A DNA stretch of 54,742 bases from DATKLX01 sp035542155 (GTDB taxonomy: Bacteria > Chloroflexota > Anaerolineae > Anaerolineales > Anaerolineaceae): NCBI GenBank assembly GCA_035542155.1, contig DATKLX010000032.1, forward strand, positions 1 through 54,742, read 5' to 3'. Positions 24,772 through 32,663 of this stretch are shown piece after piece; position 1 is the stretch's first letter; every line of letters starts with the position of its first letter. The notes under the pieces are model-generated. The model made no database searches and was not told where the DNA came from. It saw only the letters and a list, made by a program, of their open reading frames with translations. A program made the position numbers and the translations under genes.

Positions 24772-26061
24772 ATGTACCAGGTGGAAAATGCCATTTGCGC
24801 TTTTTGCGGATGTGTTTGTGACGATATCATTGTAACTGTAGAGGATGACCGCATCACCCAGGCCAGGAACGCTTGTCTCATCGGAAAAGCATGGTTTCTG
24901 GGTCATGGCCAACCTCAAGATTTGCCAGTTGTGCGGATTGGAGGCCAGGCAGCCAGCCTCGAGGATGGCATTGATGAGGCTGCCCGGCTCCTGGTTCAGG
25001 CTCGCTACCCCATCATTTATGGATTAAGCAGCACCTCGTGTGAGGCGCAAAGACAGGCAGTCGCATTAGCCGATATGCTTCGGGCAAATATCGACTGCTG
25101 TACATCTGTCTGTCACGGGCCGTCTGGGATGGCGCTTCAGGGCATTGGCGAGCCTACCTGCACGTTGGGTGAGGTGAAGAATCGAGCCGATCTGATCGTG
25201 TATTGGGGATCGAACCCGGCGGAATCGCACCCACGCCATATGACCCGTTATGCGGTTACCGCCAAGGGGATGTTCATCCCCAACGGGCGGAAAGGACGGA
25301 CTATCGTTCTTGTGGATGTACGGCCTACCCCCAGTTCGCGTGCGGCGGACATCCTGATCACTCCTCGTCCCGGGAAAGATTTCGAGCTTCTCTGGGCATT
25401 AAGAGGTCTGGTAATGGGGCAGAAGATCGAGGCATCTGCTTTAGAGGGAAGCGGAGTCAGTCTTGAGCAGCTATCTGATCTGGCCGGGCGAATGAAGGCT
25501 TGCCGTTTTGGAGTGCTTTTCATCGGGCAAGGATTAACCCAGACCCGTGGGAAGCATATGAATACGGCCGCGGCATTTCTTCTGGTAAGGGACATCAATC
25601 GATTTACGAAGTTCGCACTGATCCCAATGCGCGGGCACGGTAACGTCACCGGCGTGGATAGCGTCATGGCCTGGCAGACCGGCTACCCGTTTGGGATCAA
25701 TTTCGGTCTCGGCTATCCGCGTTTTAATCCTGGCGAGTTTACAATGGTGGACATGCTGAGCCGCGGCGAGGCCGACGTCGCCCTTGTGGTTGCTTCGGAT
25801 CCGGTCGCCAGCCTGCCTGGTGTGGCGCGAAAGCGCCTGGAAGAAATCCCGATCATTGCCCTTGACACGCATGAGAGCGAAACCAGTCGCATGGCTTATA
25901 TTTCCTTCACCACTGCCACGGCGGGGATCAATGTAGACGGGACCGTGTACCGCATGGACAATATCCCGTTGCACATGAGAAAAATCTTGCCATCCACTTT
26001 TCCATCCGACCAAGAAGTGCTCAGCCGAATATTAACCCGGGTACAGGAGTTCAAGCAATGA
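24772..26061 (+). CDS. fwdB: Formylmethanofuran dehydrogenase subunit B (Mo/W-pterin catalytic subunit)
   Basis: 429 residues. Cys9, Cys12, Cys16 and Cys35 form the N-terminal [4Fe-4S] motif (CAFCGCVCDD ... NAC). Cys114 in TSVCHGPS is at the place of the metal-ligating Cys of archaeal FwdB. Further archaeal signatures are CTLGEVKNRADLIVYWGSNP and SHPRHMTRY. It should catalyse CO2/formate interconversion at a Mo or W bis-pterin. As I recall, the related FhcB of methylotrophs has lost the cofactor; here all expected ligands are kept. The stop overlaps fwdA (ATGA). No FwdF/FwdG-type polyferredoxin is encoded in the window. Confidence 0.9.
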   Translation: MYQVENAICAFCGCVCDDIIVTVEDDRITQARNACLIGKAWFLGHGQPQDLPVVRIGGQAASLEDGIDEAARLLVQARYPIIYGLSSTSCEAQRQAVALADMLRANIDCCTSVCHGPSGMALQGIGEPTCTLGEVKNRADLIVYWGSNPAESHPRHMTRYAVTAKGMFIPNGRKGRTIVLVDVRPTPSSRAADILITPRPGKDFELLWALRGLVMGQKIEASALEGSGVSLEQLSDLAGRMKACRFGVLFIGQGLTQTRGKHMNTAAAFLLVRDINRFTKFALIPMRGHGNVTGVDSVMAWQTGYPFGINFGLGYPRFNPGEFTMVDMLSRGEADVALVVASDPVASLPGVARKRLEEIPIIALDTHESETSRMAYISFTTATAGINVDGTVYRMDNIPLHMRKILPSTFPSDQEVLSRILTRVQEFKQ

Positions 26062-27683
26062 CCAGGATCCTCCATGGTGAAGTGTACGATCCAATAAACG
26101 GGATCAACGGCGAACTTCGCGACATTTTCATCCGGGATGGGCGCATCGTAGCTGAAGACCCGGACGGTCCAACGATCGATGTGTCTGGGATGGTAGTCAT
26201 GCCCGGTGGGGTGGACATGCACGCCCATATTGCCGGACCCAAGGTAAATATAGCCCGCAAAATGCGGCCCGAAGACCATCGCCGGCAGGTTTACCCACGG
26301 ACCCCATTTACCCGCTCCGGGGTGGGCAGCAGCGTGCCATCCACGTTTACAACCGGTTACCGCTATGCTGCGATGGGCTATACTACCGCATTCGATGCGG
26401 CCGTCCCTCCACTGGCAGCCCGTCACGCGCACGAGGAGTTTAATGATACCCCAGAGATTGACAAAGGCTTTTTTGCCCTGATGGGAAACAACGAGTTCGC
26501 GATGCAGCGGATCGCAGCCGGAGAACACGAACGCCTGCGTGATTTTGCCGGTTGGCTGCTGCAGGCAACCAAAGGATATGCGATTAAGCTGGTTAATCCC
26601 GGTGGTGTCGAGCTGTGGAAGTTCCATAATAACGTCCATACTCTGGATGATGAGGTCACGGGCTTTGGAGTTACCCCGCGCCAGATTATCCGTAGTATGG
26701 CGGACGTGGCCTTGGAGCTGAAACTCCCCCATCCGGTACACATCCATTGCAATAACCTGGGAATTGCCGGAAATTGGGAGACCACCCTGGAAACGATGAA
26801 GACTTTGGAAGACAGGCGCGGTCACATTACTCACATCCAGTTCCACAGCTATGGCGGTACGCCTGGTGGACTCTTCCATTCGAAGGTGGTCGAGATGGCG
26901 GAATATGTCAATACCCACCCCAACTTAAGCGTTGATGTAGGCCAGGTGATGTTTGGGGATACCACCTCCATGACCGGTGACGGGCCATTAGGATACCTGC
27001 TCTACCAGATTACCGGCCGCAAATGGGTCAATGTAGACGTCGAGACCGAGGAGGGTTGCGGGATCGTACCGATCGAGTACAAGGACAAAAGCTATATCCA
27101 TACGACTCAGTGGGCGATCGGCCTGGAATGGTTCCTTATGGTTCAGGATCCCTGGAGGATCGCCCTGACCACCGATCACCCCAATGGAGCCTCGTTTATG
27201 GCTTACCCGCGCATCATCCGCTTGCTGATGGATCGCGAATTCCGCCGTGAATGCATGCGAACAGTCCATCAAAAAGCGTTGGTAAAAACCACCCTGCCGG
27301 ATCTGGACCGGGAATATTCTCTTTATGAAATTGCGATCATTACCCGGGCTGGACCGGCGAAGCTGCTCGGGTTGAAAAACAAGGGGCATCTTGGTGTTGG
27401 GGCGGATGCCGACGTTACCATCTATGCCAGAGACGATGACCTGGAAAAGATGTTTTCCAGCCCGCGATATGTGCTGAAGGATGGGCAGATCCTGGTCGAA
27501 GATGGGCAAATTCGCCAGGAGGTTTTTGGGCGCACGTTCTATGTTAACCCCACATTCGACCCTGGAATCGAGGCTGACATTCGCAAGCACTTTGAAAATT
27601 ATTATACGGTCTGCTTTGAAAATTATCCGGTGCAACTGGAACATTATCTACCCAATCCGGCAGCGGTGAGCTGCGGAACCTGA
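26058..27683 (+). CDS. fwdA: Formylmethanofuran dehydrogenase subunit A (amidohydrolase)
   Basis: 541 residues of the amidohydrolase superfamily. His55 and His57 (GVDMHAH), the carbamylated Lys177 (AIKLVNPGG), HIHCNN, HITHIQFHSYGG and the Asp in TTDHPNG reproduce the dinuclear metal site of FwdA. The subunit interconverts formyl-methanofuran with formate plus methanofuran; FwdB then links formate to CO2 in the redox enzyme. It is shared by Fwd and Fhc complexes, so it does not by itself separate the two. It is tightly coupled to fwdB and followed after about 50 bases by ftr. Confidence 0.92.
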   Translation: MTRILHGEVYDPINGINGELRDIFIRDGRIVAEDPDGPTIDVSGMVVMPGGVDMHAHIAGPKVNIARKMRPEDHRRQVYPRTPFTRSGVGSSVPSTFTTGYRYAAMGYTTAFDAAVPPLAARHAHEEFNDTPEIDKGFFALMGNNEFAMQRIAAGEHERLRDFAGWLLQATKGYAIKLVNPGGVELWKFHNNVHTLDDEVTGFGVTPRQIIRSMADVALELKLPHPVHIHCNNLGIAGNWETTLETMKTLEDRRGHITHIQFHSYGGTPGGLFHSKVVEMAEYVNTHPNLSVDVGQVMFGDTTSMTGDGPLGYLLYQITGRKWVNVDVETEEGCGIVPIEYKDKSYIHTTQWAIGLEWFLMVQDPWRIALTTDHPNGASFMAYPRIIRLLMDREFRRECMRTVHQKALVKTTLPDLDREYSLYEIAIITRAGPAKLLGLKNKGHLGVGADADVTIYARDDDLEKMFSSPRYVLKDGQILVEDGQIRQEVFGRTFYVNPTFDPGIEADIRKHFENYYTVCFENYPVQLEHYLPNPAAVSCGT

Positions 27684-27734
27684 TCGTCAGGCCGGCCTTT
27701 GCCAAATTTTCCTTCCCAGAATCAGGATAACTCT

Positions 27735-28634
27735 ATGGCGCTCTATATAAATCATGTGGAAATCGAGGATACGTATGCTGAAGCTTTCAAGATGTGGGGA
27801 GCGCGGGCCATCATCACGGCGCGAACGCGAAAATGGGCCTACGAGGCGGCCAACCGGATGACCGGTTTCGCAACGTCCGTGATCGGCTGTAAATGCGAGG
27901 CGGGGATCGAAGGCGACGTGGATGATACCCTGGATGGACGTCCTGGCGTCAGCGTGCTGATATTTACACCCTCTAAAGATGACCTGCCGAAACGATTAAT
28001 GGAACGCATTGGCCAGACGGTGATGACCTGTCCAACCACCGCGTGCTTCAATGGCCTGGTGGCGCCTGACAATGTGACGATCGGAGGGCAGTTGCGGTAT
28101 TTCGGAGATGGTTACCAGATGAGCAAGCTGGTGGATGGGCGCCGCTTCTGGCGGATCCCTGTCATGGAAGGAGAGTTCCTGATCGAAGACAGATTTGGGA
28201 TGCAGCCCTCTGTCGGCGGTGGAAATTTCTTGATCCTGGGAGAAAATGCAGATGTTACCCTGGATGCCGCCGAGCGCGCGGTGCAAGCGATGCGGAAGGT
28301 GCGCGGAGCCATTCTGCCCTTCCCCGGCGGGATCGTCCGCAGCGGAAGCAAGACCGGCTCGCAGTACAAATTCCTGATTGCCTCTACCAACGATGCCTAC
28401 TGCCCCACTCTGCGCGGAGTGGTCCAGACTGCCTTGCCGGAGGGGATCAATTCTGTCCTTGAAATTGTCATCGATGGTCTGGACGAGCAGGCAGTCGAGG
28501 AGGCCACCCGGGTTGGGATCCTGGCGGCCTGCATCCCTGGCATCCGGCGAATCACTGCCGGTAATTATGGCGGCAGACTGGGCCAGTTCAAGATCGACAT
28601 GCACCGCATTCTCAGGCAGGAGGCGGCAGCATGA
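27735..28634 (+). CDS. ftr: Formylmethanofuran:H4MPT formyltransferase
   Basis: 299 residues from the ATG at 27735, which has AGGA eight bases upstream and gives the standard N-terminus of Ftr/FhcD (ALYINHVEIEDTYAEAF); an in-frame TTG at 27699 would add twelve unlikely residues. GCKCEAG, KDDLPKRLMERIGQTVMTCPTTACFNGL and GGNFLILGENAD are characteristic. It moves the formyl group between formyl-H4MPT and methanofuran. Placing ftr between fwdA and fwdC is typical of bacterial Fhc operons, although the fwdD-B-A part is in the archaeal order. Confidence 0.92.
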   Translation: MALYINHVEIEDTYAEAFKMWGARAIITARTRKWAYEAANRMTGFATSVIGCKCEAGIEGDVDDTLDGRPGVSVLIFTPSKDDLPKRLMERIGQTVMTCPTTACFNGLVAPDNVTIGGQLRYFGDGYQMSKLVDGRRFWRIPVMEGEFLIEDRFGMQPSVGGGNFLILGENADVTLDAAERAVQAMRKVRGAILPFPGGIVRSGSKTGSQYKFLIASTNDAYCPTLRGVVQTALPEGINSVLEIVIDGLDEQAVEEATRVGILAACIPGIRRITAGNYGGRLGQFKIDMHRILRQEAAA

Positions 28635-29440
28635 CCACTCTGAAGCTCAACCTCCAATCCAACATCCCGCTCGAAGCCGGGACAATCACGCCAGACCAAT
28701 TTCAGGATAAATCACCAGGTCAAATCGCCAAGCTGCCGGTCGTTTTTGGAAACGAGCCCTTCGAGCTGGGTGACTTCTTCACAGTCGACGCTGATGGATC
28801 GAACGATATTATCCTGAAAGGAGACGCGTCACGGGTGAAACACATCGGGGAGGGGATGACCAAAGGGAATATAATCGTTGAAGGGAACGCGGGGATGCAT
28901 CTGGGCGCAGGGATGCGCGGCGGTTTCATCCGTGTCGAGGGCAACGCCGGCGATTGGGCTGGGGCCGAAATGGCCGGAGGATTGATCCTTATCAAGGGCA
29001 ACGCCGGTCACGCATTGGGTGGGGCATACCGGGGAAGCCGGCGGGGAATGACGCGCGGCCGCATTCTGGTGAACGGAAACGCGGGCAACGAAACCGGCAG
29101 CCTGATGCGCCGCGGGCTGATCGCTGTGGGCGGCAGTACCGGCGAGTTTACAGGCTGTTTTATGATCGCCGGCACGGTGATCGTCTTTGGCCAGCTCGGA
29201 GCTCGACCCGGCCCGGGCATGAAACATGGCACCCTGATCACTTTTCAAACACCTGAGCTGTTGCCTACCTTCCGTTACGCCTGCACTTACCAGCCCGGGT
29301 TTCTAGGGCTTATTTTGCAAAGCTTGAGAAGCCAGGGTGTACCGGTTGTGGATGAATATCTTACCGGCAGGTATCGTAGATATAGCGGCGATTTTACCGC
29401 CCTGGGGAAAGGGGAAATCCTGGTCTATGATCAGCATTAA
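28631..29440 (+). CDS. fwdC: Formylmethanofuran dehydrogenase subunit C
   Basis: 269 residues. A long run of imperfect Gly-rich repeats (GDASRVKHIGEGMTKG, GNAGMHLGAGMRGG, GNAGDWAGAEMAGG and so on, about residues 65-185) forms the right-handed beta-helix shared with the glutamate synthase alpha C-terminal domain. FwdC is the structural partner of FwdA in Fwd and Fhc complexes. It overlaps ftr by four bases, and mch-2 starts inside its last codons. Confidence 0.9.
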   Translation: MTTLKLNLQSNIPLEAGTITPDQFQDKSPGQIAKLPVVFGNEPFELGDFFTVDADGSNDIILKGDASRVKHIGEGMTKGNIIVEGNAGMHLGAGMRGGFIRVEGNAGDWAGAEMAGGLILIKGNAGHALGGAYRGSRRGMTRGRILVNGNAGNETGSLMRRGLIAVGGSTGEFTGCFMIAGTVIVFGQLGARPGPGMKHGTLITFQTPELLPTFRYACTYQPGFLGLILQSLRSQGVPVVDEYLTGRYRRYSGDFTALGKGEILVYDQH

Positions 29441-30389
29441 CGGTCTTTCTGCTGCGATCGTGCAAACCATGATATCTCGAGCCGATGCTCTGGGGTGCCA
29501 GGTATTCAAGTTAGCCAATGGCGCTACCGTCATCGACGCCGGAGTTCAGGTTCCGGGAAGCCTGGAGGCCGGGCGGTTGTTTTCCGAAGCTTGCCTGGGC
29601 GGCCTTGGCCAGGTAAGCTTCACGCGCCTGACGTACATGGACAATCAGGGTGAATTCTGGCTGCCCGCCGTCAGCGTCAGCGTCAGTTTCCCGCCCATCG
29701 CCTGTATGGCTTCCCAATATGCAGGTTGGGCAATTCAACACGATAAGTTTTTTGCCATGGGATCCGGACCAGCCCGGGCGCTCTATGCGAGAGAGGAGAT
29801 CTTCAGCAAGCTGAACTACCAGGATAAGGCTGATACGGCCGTGTTGCTTTTGGAAGGACATAATCTCCCCAGCGCGGAGGTGGCCGAATACGTCGCCGGG
29901 AAATGCGGCCTGGGGCCAGATTGCCTGACCCTCATCATCGCTCCAACCGCTTCTCTGGCGGGTACGGTACAAATCTCTGCTCGGGTGGTCGAGACGGGTC
30001 TCCACAAAATGCTGGAATTGGGATACGATATGAATCAAGTGGTGAGCGGCTTTGGCGTCTGCCCCCTGGCCAGCATTGCCAGCGACGATCTGCATGCGAT
30101 CGGACGCACGAACGACGCAGTTCTGTATGGTGGCCAGGTGGTTTACTCGGTCCGGGGAAACGACGAGGAGCTGGCCAACCTGGTCGAAAAAGTGCCTTCT
30201 TCAGCATCCCCCGATTACGGTGTGCTTTTCTACAATCTCTTCCAGCGGTATGAAGGCGATTTTTATAAGATCGATCCTTTACTTTTCAGTCCGGCACAGA
30301 TTTCATTTAACAATCTGATCAGTGGGCACAATTTTCATTCCGGAAGGATAAACCCTTCGCTCCTACGTCTATCACTCCTCGAGGGATAA
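29427..30389 (+). CDS. mch: Methenyl-H4MPT cyclohydrolase, copy 2
   Basis: 320 residues from the ATG at 29427, overlapping the fwdC end by 14 bases; the alignment with copy 1 starts exactly there (MISIN in both). CMASQYAGWAI, FFAMGSGPARALY, LIIAPTASLAGTVQISARVVETGLHKM and SPDYGVLFYNLFQRYEGDFYKIDPLLF are conserved. It differs from copy 1 throughout, so the duplication is old or one copy was acquired. GGGGAAATCC upstream serves as a ribosome site. As part of the fwd operon it may run with Fwd in a direction or complex different from that of copy 1. Confidence 0.9.
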   Translation: MISINGLSAAIVQTMISRADALGCQVFKLANGATVIDAGVQVPGSLEAGRLFSEACLGGLGQVSFTRLTYMDNQGEFWLPAVSVSVSFPPIACMASQYAGWAIQHDKFFAMGSGPARALYAREEIFSKLNYQDKADTAVLLLEGHNLPSAEVAEYVAGKCGLGPDCLTLIIAPTASLAGTVQISARVVETGLHKMLELGYDMNQVVSGFGVCPLASIASDDLHAIGRTNDAVLYGGQVVYSVRGNDEELANLVEKVPSSASPDYGVLFYNLFQRYEGDFYKIDPLLFSPAQISFNNLISGHNFHSGRINPSLLRLSLLEG

Positions 30390-30391
30390 AT

Positions 30392-31300
30392 TTGACCCAA
30401 AATCCCGCCCCCAAAATTGGAATCCTCTCCTCTCAGAAGGGTTGGCATGTGACTTCTCTGGAAAAGGCATTACTTCGCCAGGGAGCAGAGGCGTGTTTCT
30501 TTCCGATCCACCGCATGTCCGCCTGGATGGGTGGATATGCTCAGGTATCGGTTAATGGTCTTCCTCTTGAGGAGTGCCAGGCCTTGCTGGTTCGGACCAT
30601 CCCGATTGGTTCGTTAGAGCAGATTATCTTCCGTATGGATGCCCTCCATCGCCTGGAGAACCTGGGAATCCCGATTATGAACTCACCGGCTGCGATCGAG
30701 CGAACCGTTGACAAGTACTACACCGATTTTTTGTTGAGGGATGCGGGTATTCCCACCCCAAGGACTTTCGTCAGTGAAGATTTCGCTCAGGCACTGGATG
30801 CCTTCCGGGAGATGGGCGGCGACGTGATTGTCAAGCCCCTTTTCGGCTCGGAGGGGAAAGGTATGCGCAGGGTAAACGATGAGGATACCGCTTATCGCGT
30901 GTTCCGGTCCCTTGAGCTGGACCGGTATATCTTTTACCTGCAAGAGTATATTCCTCACGGTCAGGAAGATATTCGCGCGTTTGTGGTGGGGGACCGGGTC
31001 GTTGCAGCCATGCGCCGGCGCGGCAACGGTTGGAAAACCAACTTTGCCCAGGGAGCCAAGGTGGAACCGGTGGAGCTTAGCCAGGGTCTGAAAGAATTGA
31101 GCGTCGAATCGGCGCGCCTGGTGGGCGCTGATTATGCCGGCGTGGATCTGCTGCCGGCTGAAGATGGACGGATTTTCGTCCTGGAAGTGAACAGTATTCC
31201 TGGCTGGCGCGGACTGCGTAAAACAATTTCCTTCGATATTGCGGATGTAATCATTGAGAACCTGTTATGTCACCTGAAAAATGGGGCAATAGCGGACTAA
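30392..31300 (+). CDS. RimK-type ATP-grasp glutamate ligase (MptN-like)
   Basis: 302 residues, starting on TTG with GAGGGA six bases upstream. The ATP-grasp core is evident: DVIVKPLFGSEGKGMRRV, YLQEYIPHGQEDIRAFVVGDRVVAAMRR, and the Mg-binding VLEVNSIPGWRGL. Relatives add glutamate to cofactors: MptN to H4MPT, CofF to F420, RimK to protein S6. In this operon the likely role is glutamylation of H4MPT or methanofuran. It follows mch-2 by two bases and overlaps the CitG-like gene by 34 bases. Confidence 0.8.
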   Translation: MTQNPAPKIGILSSQKGWHVTSLEKALLRQGAEACFFPIHRMSAWMGGYAQVSVNGLPLEECQALLVRTIPIGSLEQIIFRMDALHRLENLGIPIMNSPAAIERTVDKYYTDFLLRDAGIPTPRTFVSEDFAQALDAFREMGGDVIVKPLFGSEGKGMRRVNDEDTAYRVFRSLELDRYIFYLQEYIPHGQEDIRAFVVGDRVVAAMRRRGNGWKTNFAQGAKVEPVELSQGLKELSVESARLVGADYAGVDLLPAEDGRIFVLEVNSIPGWRGLRKTISFDIADVIIENLLCHLKNGAIAD

Positions 31301-32175
31301 GTCCAGGCATTCGAATTGCTCAGGCGGCGCAAATAGCGTGCCTGCTGGAAGTCAGCGCCTTAAAGCCGGGTAATGTAAGCCGTCCGCATGATTTTTCCGA
31401 TCTCCGTTTTGAAGACTTCTTGCTCAGCGCGGTTGCCATTGGTCCAGCCATGCAATCCGCCAGACGTAACAGCGTGGGCAAAATCATCTGGCGGGCGATC
31501 CGGGATACACAACGCGTGGTGAACACGAATACGAATCTGGGTATCGTATTGTTGCTCTCGCCGCTGGTCAAAGCAAGCAACGAGGTCTTCCGTCCCAATG
31601 TGGCGCCTGGCTCCCATGATTTGGGACAATTGAAAAGACACCTATCCGATATTCTGGCGAACCTCTCCGTTGAGGACGCACGCCTTGCCTACAAGGCGAT
31701 CCGCCAGGCCCAGGCTGGCGGCCTGGGACGCTCTGCTCAGGCGGATGTCAGCGAAGAACCCACAATAACGCTCCTGCAGGCTATGGAGCTGGCAAAGGAG
31801 CGTGACTCTGTGGCGAGAGAATACGTCTCAGGTTATCACTATACTTTTGACATTGCCTATCCGGCTTTACGGGAGACCTATCTCACCACCCGCGATCTTC
31901 CTCAGGCGATTGTTCAGACTTCTATCACGCTCCTGGCCTCCATCCCCGACACACTGATCGCGCGGAAGCGTGGCAAGGAAATGGCCATACAGGTTTCGCA
32001 ATGGGCCTCAGAAGCCAATGAAAAAGGCGGCGTTCTCACCCCTCAAGGCCGGACAGCATTGCAAACTCTGGATGGTAACTTGCGCGATGAACGGCATACA
32101 CTCAATCCAGGGACAACTGCCGATCTGACCGCTGCGGCTATTTTTCTGCATCTGGTTTTCAATCATATTGGATAA
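31267..32175 (+). CDS. Triphosphoribosyl-dephospho-CoA synthase (CitG)-like protein
   Basis: 302 residues. AQAAQIACLLEVSALKPGNVSRPHDF, GIVLLLSPLVKA, LGRSAQADV and the C-terminal LNPGTTADLTAAAIFLHL match the CitG/MdcB family. No citrate lyase or malonate decarboxylase gene is near. CitG homologues recur at the ends of bacterial H4MPT operons, where a role in attaching a phosphoribosyl-type side chain of the pterin cofactor has been suspected. The last gene of the C1 block; a hairpin between it and the convergent EthD gene follows. Confidence 0.8.
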   Translation: MSPEKWGNSGLSPGIRIAQAAQIACLLEVSALKPGNVSRPHDFSDLRFEDFLLSAVAIGPAMQSARRNSVGKIIWRAIRDTQRVVNTNTNLGIVLLLSPLVKASNEVFRPNVAPGSHDLGQLKRHLSDILANLSVEDARLAYKAIRQAQAGGLGRSAQADVSEEPTITLLQAMELAKERDSVAREYVSGYHYTFDIAYPALRETYLTTRDLPQAIVQTSITLLASIPDTLIARKRGKEMAIQVSQWASEANEKGGVLTPQGRTALQTLDGNLRDERHTLNPGTTADLTAAAIFLHLVFNHIG

Positions 32176-32206
32176 ACATCACAATTTATCCTTTGAGTAA
32201 TAAAAG

Positions 32207-32246
32207 CTGAATGGACTTCTACCTATGGCGATAAAAGTCCATTCAG
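32207..32246 (-). terminator. Terminator of the leftward Hyu-Dpp operon
   Basis: Perfect 12-base arms (32207-32218 and 32235-32246) around a 16-base loop lie between two convergent genes. Read leftward the stem is followed by CTTTTATTA, a weak T-run. It may act in both directions. Confidence 0.6.
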
Positions 32247-32261
32247 GAACTCTCGGGCATT

Positions 32262-32585
32262 TCACCCGGCTTCCTGGCTGACCACTTCTTCGGAAATCAA
32301 AAATAGCGGCTCGGCAATCCGTTCCAGCGATTTTGCCAGGCTGGCTTGATAGGTTGGATCGAAAAAGGATTTTACAAACGTTTCCATGTCAGGAAAATAG
32401 GCCTCAGTGATGTAACGATATGTAAGATCGTCCCGTTTCCAGCAGCTTTTCACTACGTAGAAGTCGCTTTTAAGAACGCCAGGGATGGATATATTCTCCT
32501 GTTGGTGCTCCGTCGTCCGCCATTGAAGAAATTCTTCGTGGTTTGCACCGGGAGGCAAATTATACATCACCGTGAGCTTGATCAT
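32262..32585 (-). CDS. EthD-family small ferredoxin-fold protein
   Basis: 107 residues starting at the ATG at 32585 behind GGAGAGG; an upstream TTG adds four residues. MIKLTVMYNLPPGANHEEFLQWR at the N-terminus, a conserved Tyr/Phe pattern and YFPDMETFVKSFFDP match the EthD/dimeric alpha-beta barrel family. Members help oxidise or degrade small organic molecules, but this one cannot be assigned a reaction. It is the last gene of the leftward operon, after a strong hairpin. Confidence 0.65.
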   Translation of the reverse strand: MIKLTVMYNLPPGANHEEFLQWRTTEHQQENISIPGVLKSDFYVVKSCWKRDDLTYRYITEAYFPDMETFVKSFFDPTYQASLAKSLERIAEPLFLISEEVVSQEAG

Positions 32586-32618
32586 TGACCTCTCCAATCT
32601 TTGGCTTGTATGGCTCCA

Positions 32619-32652
32619 GCAGGACCAAACGCCCGCAGGCGTTCGGTCCTGC
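32619..32652 (-). other. Very stable intercistronic hairpin with a UNCG tetraloop
   Basis: In the leftward transcript 15 bases (arms 32638-32652 and 32619-32633) pair with a single G-U and close on the tetraloop UGCG between C and G, the classic stable UNCG type. In the other strand the same position is an A-C mismatch. It lies just downstream of the racemase gene, with no T-run. Confidence 0.7.
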
Positions 32653-32663
32653 AGCGTTGGGTA

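Noticed and set aside
25896..26918. A 340-codon open frame on the minus strand
   Set aside because: It lies antisense over fwdB/fwdA, which have full family motifs; the frame has no recognisable domain and is a by-product of GC-rich codon use.
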